Shown: piece by piece, positions 18,012-27,078 of the stretch
Numbering within the stretch: position 1 is the first letter of the stretch
Layout of the letters: every line of letters starts with the position of its first letter
DNA from: Psychrobacter sp. M13
GTDB lineage: Bacteria > Pseudomonadota > Gammaproteobacteria > Pseudomonadales > Moraxellaceae
Assembly: GCF_030718935.1 (NCBI RefSeq)
Contig: NZ_CP132194.1
Span: 1,302,001-1,366,000, forward strand
DNA length: 64,000 bases
Direction: 5' to 3'
The notes under the pieces: model-generated
The model's input: only the letters and a program-made list of their open reading frames with translations
Database searches by the model: none
Told to the model about the DNA's origin: nothing
Position numbers and translations under genes: made by a program

Positions 18012-18473
18012 ATGAGTTCTCTAGAATTAAAAGCACCACCCGTGCTGCAAGTAATAACCATAGCATTTGCAATGTATGGCTTATCTGGACTATTTCCAAA
18101 CTTACAGGTCATGGTTTTTGGTACAAAGTGGCTGGCAAGTGGCTTAGCTGTAGTAGGTATGGCACTAGCCATAATGGGTATATTGGCGTTTAAAAAAGCG
18201 CAAACCACTGTCAATCCGCATACTCCCGAAAAATCAGTCAGCTTAGTTACTAAAGGTATTTATAAATATACTCGTAATCCCATGTATTTAGGCATGCTAC
18301 TGGTTTTATTAGGTTGGGCATTTTATTTATCCAACTTTGCTGCTTTATTGGTTCTGCCTATCTTCATTATTTATATGAGCCGTTTCCAAATTCAGCCTGA
18401 AGAGCGCTTTATGAAGCAGAAGTTTGGTGATGAGTATCGAGCTTATATAATGAAAGTAAGACGATGGTTGTAG
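18012..18473 (+). CDS. Isoprenylcysteine/phospholipid methyltransferase-like membrane protein
   Basis: 153-residue membrane protein of the ICMT/PEMT-type family. It has about four hydrophobic segments and the C-terminal SAM-binding signature: GIYKYTRNPMYLGMLL (about residues 80-95), then IQPEERFMKQKFGDEYRAY near the end. It probably methylates a membrane-embedded substrate; in bacteria this is mostly unknown. AAGGTG lies five bases before the ATG. Confidence 0.88.
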   Translation: MSSLELKAPPVLQVITIAFAMYGLSGLFPNLQVMVFGTKWLASGLAVVGMALAIMGILAFKKAQTTVNPHTPEKSVSLVTKGIYKYTRNPMYLGMLLVLLGWAFYLSNFAALLVLPIFIIYMSRFQIQPEERFMKQKFGDEYRAYIMKVRRWL

Positions 18474-18501
18474 AAATATTAATCATAACGGAAATAGAAA
18501 T

Positions 18502-19335
18502 ATGCAACTCGAAATCAACATCGTTGACGCTTTTACTGACACAGTGTTCAAAGGCAACTCAGCCGCAGTGATTACCACTGATAGCTGGCTAGATGACGCG
18601 CTGATGCAGTCGATAGCTATGGAAAACAACCTATCTGAGACGGCCTTTTTAGTAGCGGACGATTCAGATAAGAAAGAGCAAATAGCTAAAGTAGCTACTT
18701 ATCATATTCGTTGGTTTTCACCGCTAACTGAGATTGCGTTTTGTGGTCATGCGACTTTGGCATCTGCTTTTGTACTTTTTAAGAAGAACCCTGATGTAAC
18801 CACGATCAAGTTTGTAGCGAAAGCCGTCGGTACATTATCAGTTGTGCAGACGGATTCAGGCAAAATTCAAATGGACTTTCCTAATACTAAACCTGAAAAG
18901 ATTGATGACATTCCTGAAAATTTATTGGCAGGTCTGTCTATCGTGCCTGTTGAAGTCTATCGTAACTCGCAAGCGTATTTTGTCATTTATAGTGCTGAGG
19001 CTGACGTGTTGACGGTTGAGCGTGATAATGAAGTCTTAAAGCAGCTCGCGCCTTTGGATGTGGTAGTCACTTGTCAAGCTAAGTCTGATAAATACGAGCA
19101 ATACGATTTTATCTCCAGATACTTTTGGCCTGCGAACGGTGGTGATGAAGATCCCGTAACAGGCTCTATTCATACTGGACTTGCGCCATTATGGGCAGAG
19201 CATCTAGGTAAAAGTCAGTTGCTTGCTTATCAAGCCTCAAGTCGCGGTGGCGTTTTGGAATGTGAGGTGGCAGATGACCGAGTGCTCATCTCTGGTAATG
19301 CCGTGCAGTACATGACAGGCTTTATTACCGTTTAG
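18502..19335 (+). CDS. PhzF family isomerase/epimerase-like protein
   Basis: 277-residue protein of the PhzF (diaminopimelate-epimerase-like) fold. It has the N-terminal [17 protein letters not shown], then [12 protein letters not shown] with the conserved acid residue, [21 protein letters not shown], and the late [22 protein letters not shown] phosphate-binding loop. Outside phenazine clusters the substrate of such proteins is generally unknown. No phenazine genes are present here. It is followed closely by a UPF0060 gene. Confidence 0.93.
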   Translation: MQLEINIVDAFTDTVFKGNSAAVITTDSWLDDALMQSIAMENNLSETAFLVADDSDKKEQIAKVATYHIRWFSPLTEIAFCGHATLASAFVLFKKNPDVTTIKFVAKAVGTLSVVQTDSGKIQMDFPNTKPEKIDDIPENLLAGLSIVPVEVYRNSQAYFVIYSAEADVLTVERDNEVLKQLAPLDVVVTCQAKSDKYEQYDFISRYFWPANGGDEDPVTGSIHTGLAPLWAEHLGKSQLLAYQASSRGGVLECEVADDRVLISGNAVQYMTGFITV

Positions 19336-19363
19336 CAGAGTGACATTAGATGAGGAGTTCAGG

Positions 19364-19696
19364 ATGCCTGAATTAAAAACGCTAGCTCTTTTCTTTTTGA
19401 CCGCTCTAGCAGAAATAATAGGCTGCTATTTGCCTTACCTGTGGCTGCGTGAGGGTAAAAGTATTTGGCTGCTTATCCCAGGTTCATTAAGTTTGGCTGC
19501 TTTTGTCTGGTTACTGACTTTGCATCCGACTGCTGTCGGTAGAGTATATGCTGCTTATGGCGGGGTATATATCGCCACAGCTATTCTGTGGTTATGGGCG
19601 GTTAATGGTATTCGACCTAGCATGTGGGATATTATTGGATCAGCGGTGGCGTTATTGGGGATGGCGATTATTATGTTTGCGCCGCGCAATGTTTAA
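19364..19696 (+). CDS. YnfA/UPF0060 family small membrane protein
   Basis: 110-residue protein with four transmembrane helices and the family signatures [36 protein letters not shown] and LWLWAVNG. The fold resembles small multidrug-resistance transporters, but the role is unproven. The ATG at 19364 follows GAGGAG (19352-19357) by six bases; the frame extends to an earlier GTG at 19340 without such a site. It ends just before a short tandem repeat. Confidence 0.93.
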   Translation: MPELKTLALFFLTALAEIIGCYLPYLWLREGKSIWLLIPGSLSLAAFVWLLTLHPTAVGRVYAAYGGVYIATAILWLWAVNGIRPSMWDIIGSAVALLGMAIIMFAPRNV

Positions 19697-19697
19697 G

Positions 19698-19743
19698 TAG
19701 TGCCCAAAAGTAGTGCCTAAAAGTAGTGCCTAAAAGTAGTGCC
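19698..19743. repeat. 13-bp tandem repeat (about 3.5 copies)
   Basis: TAGTGCC begins at 19698, 19711, 19724 and 19737, separated by CAAAAG or TAAAAG. This gives a period of 13 starting at the stop codon of the UPF0060 gene (the TAG overlaps its TAA region by only a few bases). Confidence 0.8.
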
Positions 19744-19825
19744 TAGATATTACTTTAGTACTGCATAAATAAGCTTTAATGAGCAAGCTTGTTAATAAGC
19801 ACTTACTTACGTGCTGCTAGTGATT

Positions 19826-19834
19826 TGTTATAAT
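19826..19834 (+). promoter_or_regulatory. Extended -10 promoter of tsaE-mutL-miaA
   Basis: TGtTATAAT, matching the extended -10 consensus. It lies about 180 bases before the tsaE start, with no clear -35. Confidence 0.5.
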
Positions 19835-20012
19835 ATAGCGTACAAACTAACTATTCGTTTTAATACTTACTATTTTGGCTAATTAATTATTATCCGTATC
19901 CGTAAACTCTTTAAACTTGAGAACGCTCATATCATCCGTATGCCAAGCTCATTTGCGGTGAGCGATTTATCAATTTTATGGTAATTATGCAAGTATAAAC
20001 AGGTGCTGTCTA

Positions 20013-20531
20013 ATGACTATTCATAATGATGCTTCTTTAAATGACAAAAATTTTAAAGTATTGATCTTGCGTTCAGAAGATAATACTAAAAGTCTAGCCG
20101 ATCAGCTCGCTACTTTATTAGTCTCAGGTAGTGTCTGGCTCTCAGGTGACTTGGGAGCGGGTAAAACTACGCTTACCCGTTATTGGTTGCAAGCCCTTGG
20201 TCATAAAGGCGCGGTCAAAAGCCCAACTTATACGCTGGTTGAACCTTACAGCATTGAGCAAGATGACGATAAAATTAAGCTGGTCTATCATACCGATCTA
20301 TATCGTGTAGAAGATCCTGAGGAGTTATCTCTTATTGGGTTTGATGAATATCTTGATGATCCAAACGCTTTGATCATTATAGAGTGGCCGAGTCGTGCTG
20401 ATGACTATCTACCACCACCACTATTATTCATTGATATCACCCAAGGCGTTGATGAATCGCGTCAAGTTGATCTGAGGCTATCAAAAGTAGGGCAAGCGCA
20501 GGGTTTGGATTTATCAGCTTTGCAAATCTAG
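20013..20531 (+). CDS. tsaE: tRNA threonylcarbamoyladenosine biosynthesis ATPase TsaE
   Basis: ATPase of the TsaBDE complex that makes t6A at position 37 of ANN-reading tRNAs. The P-loop is GDLGAGKTTLTRYWL (about residues 47-61), followed by KSPTYTLVEPY, HTDLYRVEDPEEL and IIEWPSRADDYLP. The 172-residue length is close to the family's usual 150-170. It begins a + strand run with mutL and miaA, an arrangement shared with E. coli (tsaE-amiB-mutL-miaA-hfq), but amiB is missing between tsaE and mutL. Confidence 0.95.
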   Translation: MTIHNDASLNDKNFKVLILRSEDNTKSLADQLATLLVSGSVWLSGDLGAGKTTLTRYWLQALGHKGAVKSPTYTLVEPYSIEQDDDKIKLVYHTDLYRVEDPEELSLIGFDEYLDDPNALIIIEWPSRADDYLPPPLLFIDITQGVDESRQVDLRLSKVGQAQGLDLSALQI

Positions 20532-20618
20532 CTTTTCCAATGCAGCTCTAAAAATTGGACTTTCAATTTTGCTTGTTCAATAGGCTTTATAATTCTTAAA
20601 TAACGATACCAGATAGCT

Positions 20619-22382
20619 ATGCTAGATGAAAAACTACAGACCCGTATAAAAAAACTCTCACCGCTATTGATCAATCAATTGGCAGCGGGCGAGGTAGTGA
20701 CGCGCCCATCGGCTGTGGTCAAAGAGTTGCTGGAAAACGCTATCGATGCCAATGCCACTCATATTGAGGTGCGTATCACTCAGGGCGGTATGGGTATGGT
20801 TGAGGTGGTAGATGATGGCGAGGGTATTCACCCTGATGATATGGTCATGGCAATCACTCGTCATGCAACCAGTAAAGTCGCTGATGTTGCCAATCTGCAC
20901 GGTATTAGCACTCTAGGATTCCGAGGTGAAGCACTAGCAGCGACGGCTGCGGTTTCGCGCTTAAGCCTGAATAGTAGTCATGATGACAGCGGTATCGGTC
21001 GTCAGCTGCAAGTCTCTGGCGTACTGGCTGATGAGCCAAAGCTAGTACCTGTAGTTCGTACACGCGGCACGACTATTACTGTCAAAGATTTATACTTTAA
21101 CGTGCCAGCAAGGCGCGGTAATCTAAAATCGATTGCCACTGAATTTGCTCATATCGAAACGATCGTCCGTGAAGTCGCTTTGGCTCACGCTGATGTGGCG
21201 CTGAGTTTATTCCACGACAATAAAAAACGCTTATCATTATCTGCTCAGGCGCAAGGTAATAAGGCTAATAGCCTAAGCAATACAGATAATCGATTACCCC
21301 TATCTAGACTAGAGCAAGCGCTGGGCGTAGCTTTGGTTGACAATGCACTAGAGGTCAACGTAGATTTGACACCGCTCATGCAGCAAACCTCTGACTCCAA
21401 TCTACAATATCCAGCAGCTGATTTTATGACTTCTATAGCTAGCATTAGTGGCTGGCTATGGCCAAGCTGTGATGCTCAAGCTAGTAGTGCTCTACTGCCA
21501 AAGCTGCTATATATCAATGGTCGTCTGGTCAAAGAGCCACTCATTAGCAATCAGCTACGCCAGCTGGCACAGAGCGAGCAGCTGGGTAGTATGGGTTATG
21601 CGCTTTATTTTGAGCTACCGCTGCACTGGCTTAATATTAATGTGCACCCGAGCAAACAACGTATAAAGATCAGTTCTTTGAATAATGTAATGGCGCATCT
21701 TAGCCATGCTGTCAGCATGCAACTAAAGAGTATTGAACGTAAAGAAAATAGCAGCGCAATTACTGATGTTAATACTGAAACTGATGTTAGTACTAGCAGT
21801 CAAAAAGTTCAACACTCCTCAAAAGTAGAAGAAAGCCTACAGCCTTATCGGCACTCAATGGTGGATGAACCATTAGCCCTTGATAATTTAGTTGCTAATA
21901 GTTATGCCAAAAGCAATCAATTAGTCGTCAACTCTAAATTAAATCCACGGGTAAATTCTACTGATGATACCGTTGTAGCTAATGCTATAAGTGGTTTTGA
22001 GTTGCCCCAAAGTTTTGAGTTGCCTCGATGTTTAGAGGTCATTGATAGCTTAGCCGAGTCACTAGAGTTAGATTCAATAAATAGCCTAAGCCATCTACCT
22101 TGGCTGCTATTCTATAGGACAGGTGAGATGGTGCTGATTAGTCAACAAGCTTGGCAGGCGAGCTTAGTCGCATTATTTAAGGTAAGCTCACTAGCTATTT
22201 ATAAAAACGTGACAGATGCCGCTGATATTAATCAGCAGCTGGTGAGTTATGCGACTCAAATGTCCAAACCTGATTTTATAGCTTTTAAGGCTGATATTGA
22301 TAATATACTCACCACCAAAGCTATAAAAACTTTAGACAGTGCTCAACTCATAGCACTACTGCTATCTCCTTATTCTCTTTAA
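20619..22382 (+). CDS. mutL: DNA mismatch repair protein MutL
   Basis: ATPase that links MutS mismatch recognition to strand incision. The N-terminal GHKL domain has LINQLAAGEVVTRPSAVVKELLENAIDA (Bergerat motif I), then DDGEGI, TSKV and LGFRGEALAA; a transducer domain follows with VKDLYFNVPAR and the late VHPSKQ. A variable Ser/Asn-rich linker spans roughly residues 370-450, and a C-terminal dimerisation domain ends the 587 residues. The endonuclease motif DQHAAxERIxYE of Pms1-type MutL is not seen, unlike many non-enteric bacteria. Confidence 0.95.
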   Translation: MLDEKLQTRIKKLSPLLINQLAAGEVVTRPSAVVKELLENAIDANATHIEVRITQGGMGMVEVVDDGEGIHPDDMVMAITRHATSKVADVANLHGISTLGFRGEALAATAAVSRLSLNSSHDDSGIGRQLQVSGVLADEPKLVPVVRTRGTTITVKDLYFNVPARRGNLKSIATEFAHIETIVREVALAHADVALSLFHDNKKRLSLSAQAQGNKANSLSNTDNRLPLSRLEQALGVALVDNALEVNVDLTPLMQQTSDSNLQYPAADFMTSIASISGWLWPSCDAQASSALLPKLLYINGRLVKEPLISNQLRQLAQSEQLGSMGYALYFELPLHWLNINVHPSKQRIKISSLNNVMAHLSHAVSMQLKSIERKENSSAITDVNTETDVSTSSQKVQHSSKVEESLQPYRHSMVDEPLALDNLVANSYAKSNQLVVNSKLNPRVNSTDDTVVANAISGFELPQSFELPRCLEVIDSLAESLELDSINSLSHLPWLLFYRTGEMVLISQQAWQASLVALFKVSSLAIYKNVTDAADINQQLVSYATQMSKPDFIAFKADIDNILTTKAIKTLDSAQLIALLLSPYSL

Positions 22383-22412
22383 GCGCTTATCATGAGCGGC
22401 AAAGGCCAGTCT

Positions 22413-23540
22413 ATGTCTTACACATCTAATAACGCTTCTGGTCTTTTGACTACGCGCTTGCCTGAGAATAGCGTGGTCTGTTTAATGGCACCGACCGCTA
22501 GTGGCAAAACTGCACTGGCTTATGAGCTATATGATACGAGGCGTTATGAGCTAATTTCGGTAGATTCGGCACTGATATATAGGGATATGAATATCGGCAC
22601 TGCCAAGCCAACAAACGCTGAGCTGGTACGTTACCCGCATCACTTGGTCAACATTATTGACCCAACGCAAAGTTATAGTGTCGCCGAATTTGTCAATGAC
22701 GTAGCAGTCCTTATCGACAGCTGTCACCAAAATGGCAAAATACCGCTATTAGTTGGCGGCACTATGATGTATTACATGGCACTGCTTGAGGGATTATCCC
22801 CAGTGCCCGATAGCATTGATGAAGTGCGCAGGCAAGTTGAACAGTGGCGTCAAGATGATGGCATTGATACACTTTATGCTTATTTGGGTAAAGTCGATGC
22901 CACAACTCATGCGCGTCTTAAGCCTACTGATACTCAGCGTATTACACGCGCTATTGAAGTGTACAAACAAACAGGGATAGCGATTAGTGACTGGCAAAAA
23001 AAGCCTAAGCAGGCACTCGCACATAATACGAAGCAGCAATGGCACGTATTAGCGGTAATGCCTGATCGGCCTTGGCTACATCAGCGTATTGAGCAAAGAT
23101 TAGATATTATGTGGGATGAGGGGCTTATCTCTGAGGTTGTTGATTTGTTAAGTTGCTACCGATTAACGCCCAATATGCCGTCTATGCGCTGTGTTGGCTA
23201 TCGGCAAGTACTGGAATACTTAGTACAGAGTAATCATCCCGTATTTGAGCAAGCCCATTTAGACAAAGCCGCGTTTTGTAGCGCATTTAAGCTAGAAAAA
23301 AATGGCACAAAGTCCTCACAAAATATAGACGTTGAGTTTTATGAGGATGAAAAAGCGCTGGCTTATACTGACATGCAAAATAAAGCACTATATGCCACAA
23401 GACAACTGGCAAAACGTCAGTACACTTGGCTGCGAAAATTGATGCAACTAAAATCAAATACCTCTATTAATAACCAACAAATAAATTTACAGGTATTTGA
23501 CTCTATGATAGAGGTAAGGACAAGTTTGCATAGAGATTAA
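22413..23540 (+). CDS. miaA: tRNA dimethylallyltransferase
   Basis: Adds a dimethylallyl group to A37 of tRNAs that read codons starting with U. It has the P-loop APTASGKTALAYEL, then the SVDSALIYRDMNIGTAKP substrate region, PLLVGGTMMYY and MRCVGYRQVLEYL. The second ATG (22413) is preferred because AAAGG (22401-22405) lies seven bases upstream; the first ATG at 22392, ten bases after the mutL stop, has no ribosome site. The product is 375 residues, longer than E. coli MiaA (316) through an insert around residues 290-325 and a C-terminal tail. Confidence 0.94.
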   Translation: MSYTSNNASGLLTTRLPENSVVCLMAPTASGKTALAYELYDTRRYELISVDSALIYRDMNIGTAKPTNAELVRYPHHLVNIIDPTQSYSVAEFVNDVAVLIDSCHQNGKIPLLVGGTMMYYMALLEGLSPVPDSIDEVRRQVEQWRQDDGIDTLYAYLGKVDATTHARLKPTDTQRITRAIEVYKQTGIAISDWQKKPKQALAHNTKQQWHVLAVMPDRPWLHQRIEQRLDIMWDEGLISEVVDLLSCYRLTPNMPSMRCVGYRQVLEYLVQSNHPVFEQAHLDKAAFCSAFKLEKNGTKSSQNIDVEFYEDEKALAYTDMQNKALYATRQLAKRQYTWLRKLMQLKSNTSINNQQINLQVFDSMIEVRTSLHRD

Positions 23541-23969
23541 TGGGAAATGATTTTTTAAGCTATTGATAGCATATTTTGCTCTGATAATAAGTTGCAAATA
23601 AACGCTATAGAAACTGCTATACTGATGACCGCTTTAGCATTTAATTTTAATTGAGCATTATATATCATAATCATTTGAAACAGTTTTTAAGTGTTAGCTA
23701 TACTAATGCCATTTAAAAACAAGTAGTTAGATGTAAATCTACAATAGCAGTCAAGAAATAACAGTTAAGTGAAATGAAGGCCTATTTGGATACGTTTTAC
23801 CCATAAAAAACATTTTGTCAGTCTTGTATAATCATTATAATGACCTTAGTGTCACTAAAACTGTTTTCGAACTGCCAATTTTGAGGTCAATACTTGTAAC
23901 TCTGTTTCATGTTAAATAAGTAAAGCGCTATACTCAAAATATAACATTATAATAATAAGGAGAGATTCC
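23541..23969. other. miaA-hfq intergenic region with several -10 boxes
   Basis: 429 bases, AT-rich, with no gene seen. TATACT or TATAAT boxes occur at 23618-23623 (as TGcTATACT, an extended -10), 23699-23704, 23827-23832, 23836-23841 and 23929-23934. This suggests several hfq promoters, as known for E. coli hfq. A small RNA cannot be excluded. Confidence 0.4.
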
Positions 23970-24497
23970 ATGTCAAAAGGACAAACCCTACAAGATCCGT
24001 TTTTGAATTCATTGCGTAAAGATCGCATTCCCGTATCTATTTTTTTAGTTAACGGTATTAAACTACAAGGTCAAATTGAATCTTTTGATCAGTACGTGGT
24101 GTTACTCAAGAATACTGTCAGCCAAATGGTTTATAAGCATGCCATTTCAACGGTTGTGCCAGCACGTAATCCACGTACTGGCACCGCGGCCAGTAGTAGC
24201 AGTGCACAGGCATCATCAACTAGCACGGGCTATCAAGGTAGCAACCCTAGCAGTGGTTTTGAGCGTGGCAGTGCTAATACGGGCACTAGTGGTTTCGAAG
24301 AGCGTGGCTTTGCCTCAAACCGTAGTGGCTTCAATCGCGGTGGCTTTAATCAAGGACAGGAGCGCGGTGGTTTTGGACAGGAGCGCGGCGGCTTTGGACA
24401 AGAGCGTGGTGGTTTTGGACAGGAGCGTGGCTTTGAGACGCCAGCAGATACTTCAAGCTTTGAAGATAAAGCTAATGATGATTCTGATAATAGCTAA
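23970..24497 (+). CDS. hfq: RNA chaperone Hfq with long Gly/Arg-rich tail
   Basis: Hexameric Sm-like chaperone that pairs small RNAs with mRNAs. The core (about residues 1-70) shows [39 protein letters not shown] in pieces, then VVLLKN and [15 protein letters not shown] with the Sm2 YKHA motif. The tail of about 105 residues is Ser/Gly/Arg-rich and holds four units of about seven residues related to ERGGFGQ (nucleotides about 24360-24430). It ends in an acidic segment ([11 protein letters not shown]). E. coli Hfq has 102 residues in total; Moraxellaceae are known for long glycine-rich tails. GGAGAG precedes the ATG. Confidence 0.96.
   Translation: MSKGQTLQDPFLNSLRKDRIPVSIFLVNGIKLQGQIESFDQYVVLLKNTVSQMVYKHAISTVVPARNPRTGTAASSSSAQASSTSTGYQGSNPSSGFERGSANTGTSGFEERGFASNRSGFNRGGFNQGQERGGFGQERGGFGQERGGFGQERGFETPADTSSFEDKANDDSDNS
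24355..24432 (+). repeat. Tandem coding repeat in the hfq tail
   Basis: Units of about 21 bases (GGACAGGAGCGCGGTGGTTT and near copies) encode repeated G-Q-E-R-G-G-F. Four imperfect copies are seen. Copy number could vary by slippage. Confidence 0.7.
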
Positions 24498-24560
24498 ATT
24501 CTGAGTAATGAATTTTGTACTCCGTAGAGCTCAAATTTATATTCTCAGCTACTTAGCATT

Positions 24561-24590
24561 AAACCTACTATCGTAATAGTAGGTTTTTTT
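24561..24590 (+). terminator. Terminator after hfq
   Basis: AAACCTACTA and TAGTAGGTTT stem (24561-24570 and 24578-24587) with a 7-base loop, followed by a run of seven Ts. Confidence 0.85.
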
Positions 24591-24714
24591 ATGGCATAAT
24601 TTTATCTTATGACTTTCGATAATAAGGTACTACCAATACTCCAGCATCTGCGCCTATTTATATCAGCTTTATTATAGTAAAATGCTTTATCAACAATGAG
24701 TTTTGAGTGAATTT

Positions 24715-25707
24715 ATGAGTCAGCCCAATCGATCTTTAAGTCATGAGCAGTATATTACCACGGCTATAGAGGCCATCAATACTGAGCGTGCCGCTTTGAG
24801 CCTACTGACTGAGCAGATTGATGATCGCTTCGCACAGGCTTGCGATATCATTTTGGCGTGCGCAGGCCGAGTTGTCGTGACGGGTATGGGCAAGTCGGGA
24901 TTGATCGGGCGCAAGATTGCTGCAACTTTTGCCTCAACGGGCACGCCTGCGTTTTTTATGCATCCAGGTGAGGCAGGTCATGGCGATTTGGGTATGCTGG
25001 TCAAAGGTGATGTGTTGTTAGCCATCTCCAACTCTGGTGAGTCCGATGAGATCAAGACTTTGCTACCCGTGGTCAAACGCTTAGGTATTCCGCTGATCAG
25101 TATCAGTCGTGACCATCGTGGCATGCTACCAAGTGCAGCTGATATCGTGCTGACATTGGGCAAATCACAAGAGGCCTGTCCGCTGAATCTAGCGCCGACA
25201 TCGAGCACTACTGCAACGCTCGCCTTAGGTGATGCCTTGGCAGTCGCTTTGGTGCATGCGCGTAATTTCACTTCAGAAGATTTTGCTTTGTCGCATCCTG
25301 CAGGCGCGCTAGGTCGTCAGCTATTGACCCGCGTTGAGGATTTGATGCATACCAGCTTCGAGCATCTGCCTATAGTCGATCAACAAGCGCCGCTAAAAGA
25401 GGCGCTATTCACTATGAGTCATGGTCGCTTGGGTATGACAGTGGTGACAGATGAAGATAAAAAGGTAGTTGGCGTGTTTACTGATGGCGATCTGCGGCGT
25501 GGCCTTGAGAAGGGGATCGATCTTGATACTCCTATCTATAAAATAATGACCACCAACCCGCGTCAAGTCACTAAAACCATGCGCGCATCAGATGCGCTAA
25601 GCGTTATGAATGAGAACGCCATCAGTCAATTATTGGTCATGGATGAGCACAGTCATTTAGAGGCCATCATTACGGTACATGATTTATTACAAGCGGGTGT
25701 TAAGTAA
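24715..25707 (+). CDS. kdsD: Arabinose-5-phosphate isomerase
   Basis: Converts ribulose 5-phosphate to arabinose 5-phosphate, the first step towards Kdo for LPS. The SIS domain shows VTGMGKSGLIGRKIAATFASTGTPAFF and ISNSGESDEI (about residues 50-120), then LNLAPTSSTTATLALGDALA. Two CBS domains follow from residue ~205 to the end. The ATG at 24715 is preferred to an in-frame TTG at 24703. The 330-residue length is normal for KdsD/KpsF. It heads the run kdsD-kdsC-lptC-lptA-lptB, the common gammaproteobacterial order for outer-leaflet LPS assembly. Confidence 0.94.
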   Translation: MSQPNRSLSHEQYITTAIEAINTERAALSLLTEQIDDRFAQACDIILACAGRVVVTGMGKSGLIGRKIAATFASTGTPAFFMHPGEAGHGDLGMLVKGDVLLAISNSGESDEIKTLLPVVKRLGIPLISISRDHRGMLPSAADIVLTLGKSQEACPLNLAPTSSTTATLALGDALAVALVHARNFTSEDFALSHPAGALGRQLLTRVEDLMHTSFEHLPIVDQQAPLKEALFTMSHGRLGMTVVTDEDKKVVGVFTDGDLRRGLEKGIDLDTPIYKIMTTNPRQVTKTMRASDALSVMNENAISQLLVMDEHSHLEAIITVHDLLQAGVK

Positions 25708-25824
25708 CCGTCACCTATTATTATTTCAATTATAGATAGGGCTTAGAGTACAACAAGTATTTAGAGTGCAATAGTCTTTAAGCTGAAATACCAAAAACAT
25801 AATTAAAAGTATAAGAGAGCTATT

Positions 25825-26427
25825 ATGCAAGACTTGATCAAAAAAGCGGCTCAGGTAAAGCTATTGGTACTGGATGTCGATGGTATACTGTCTAATGGTC
25901 AGATTATTTATGATGCCAATGGCGTAGAGACCAAGGCATTTTCAGTACAAGATGGTGTCGGCATCAAGTCATTAGCTCGCTATGGTATTTTGACCGCTAT
26001 TATCACGGGTCGTAGTAGTCCTATGGTCGATAAACGCGCCCAAGAGATTGGCATCGACTATGTGGTACAAGGGCGTGATGATAAGCTGATTGCGTTAACC
26101 GAGCTGTTAGCTAGTATAGAGAATCTCAATATTAGCGCGGCAGATTGTGCTTATATGGGTGATGACTTGCCCGATATTAAGGCACTACAAACCGTTGGTT
26201 TTGCCGCGACCGTGCCTAACGCGCATTCTGAGGTAATTAATCGCTGCGACATGGTAACCACGCGAGCAGGCGGTTATGGTGCAGTGCGTGAGGTGTGTGA
26301 TCTGATCCTAAAGGGACATGGTCATTATCAGGACTTTATTGCGCGGTACACTTTAGATGAGCTAGGGCCTACTACAAATAGCCCAAGCGCTAGTATGACA
26401 GCCCCAACCAAAACACAGGATAAATAA
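25825..26427 (+). CDS. kdsC: 3-deoxy-D-manno-octulosonate 8-phosphate phosphatase
   Basis: HAD-superfamily phosphatase releasing Kdo from Kdo 8-phosphate. Motif I is LLVLDVDGILSNG (about residues 13-25), motif II lies in TAIITGRSS, and the C-terminal MGDDLPDIKAL supplies the metal aspartates. The 200 residues include a short Thr/Ser-rich tail beyond the usual ~180. It is followed after two bases by lptC, so the genes are probably translationally coupled. Confidence 0.94.
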   Translation: MQDLIKKAAQVKLLVLDVDGILSNGQIIYDANGVETKAFSVQDGVGIKSLARYGILTAIITGRSSPMVDKRAQEIGIDYVVQGRDDKLIALTELLASIENLNISAADCAYMGDDLPDIKALQTVGFAATVPNAHSEVINRCDMVTTRAGGYGAVREVCDLILKGHGHYQDFIARYTLDELGPTTNSPSASMTAPTKTQDK

Positions 26428-26429
26428 TC

Positions 26430-27011
26430 GTGAATACTAAGGTGCTGATTGTTTTAGCGTTAATTATTGCTGGTATTGCGGGTTGGTTTTTTCAACAGCA
26501 AGGTAAAATAGAGCCGCCAATAAATATTGAAGCATCAGAGGTCGACTATGAAGCGACTGATATAAAAGCAGTCCAGACCAATGAGCAAGGCGAGACTGAG
26601 TATGAGCTAAACGCTGAATCACTCACTCACAATCCTCAGACTAATGAAGATGTGATGTCTGGTATTACCATGAATTGGCAGCCCTCGGATGAGCAGCGCT
26701 ATATTATCCAATCGGGTACCGCGACCATTAACCAAGCGTCTGGCGATCTGCATCTGTATGGCGGCTTTAGTCTACTTAGTGAAGATAAAGTCAGCTCCGA
26801 TATAGAGCCGATTAAAGTGACTGGTGCTGCGTTAAAGGGTAATACCAAGTCAAGGCAAGTCTATAGCGATGAGCCCGTAAAAGTTGAACAAGGGCTCAAT
26901 CGTTTTGAGGCAGCTAGCATGAAAGCCAATCTTGAGACGGGTGAATATGAGTTCGGTCAAGTAGCCGTAAGCTTTACGCCTGCCGAGCGTCAAGATAAAG
27001 CGTTGTTTTAA
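26430..27011 (+). CDS. lptC: LPS export ABC transporter periplasmic protein LptC
   Basis: Bitopic inner-membrane protein that receives LPS from LptB2FG and passes it to LptA. One N-terminal helix (VLIVLALIIAGIAGWFF, residues ~4-20) anchors a periplasmic beta-jellyroll of the OstA/LptC type, with weakly conserved strands such as QTNEQGETEYELNAESLTH in parts. The GTG start at 26430 comes two bases after the kdsC stop. The 193-residue length fits the family. Assignment rests on topology, size and position between kdsC and lptA more than on strong motifs. Confidence 0.88.
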   Translation: MNTKVLIVLALIIAGIAGWFFQQQGKIEPPINIEASEVDYEATDIKAVQTNEQGETEYELNAESLTHNPQTNEDVMSGITMNWQPSDEQRYIIQSGTATINQASGDLHLYGGFSLLSEDKVSSDIEPIKVTGAALKGNTKSRQVYSDEPVKVEQGLNRFEAASMKANLETGEYEFGQVAVSFTPAERQDKALF

Positions 27012-27078
27012 TCTAATGCTGGTTATTAAACAGTAGCAGACCCTATTATCAATACTAATTAAAAAAGAGCACTCTTTT

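Larger units (their letters stand above)
19697..20012. other. Intergenic stretch before tsaE
   Basis: Holds the 13-bp tandem repeat (19698-19743) and an extended -10 promoter (TGtTATAAT at 19826-19834). About 170 bases of untranslated leader follow. Nothing else is recognised; a 14-codon ATG frame around 19940 is not supported as a gene. Confidence 0.5.

Noticed and set aside
19698..19743. Tandem 13-bp repeat as a possible CRISPR
   Set aside because: Repeat units are adjacent with only 6-base separators, far too short for spacers, and no cas genes are present.
24076..24504. 142-codon open frame in a second frame of hfq
   Set aside because: It exists because the GC-rich tail repeats read open in another frame. 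It has no ribosome site and lies wholly inside hfq.
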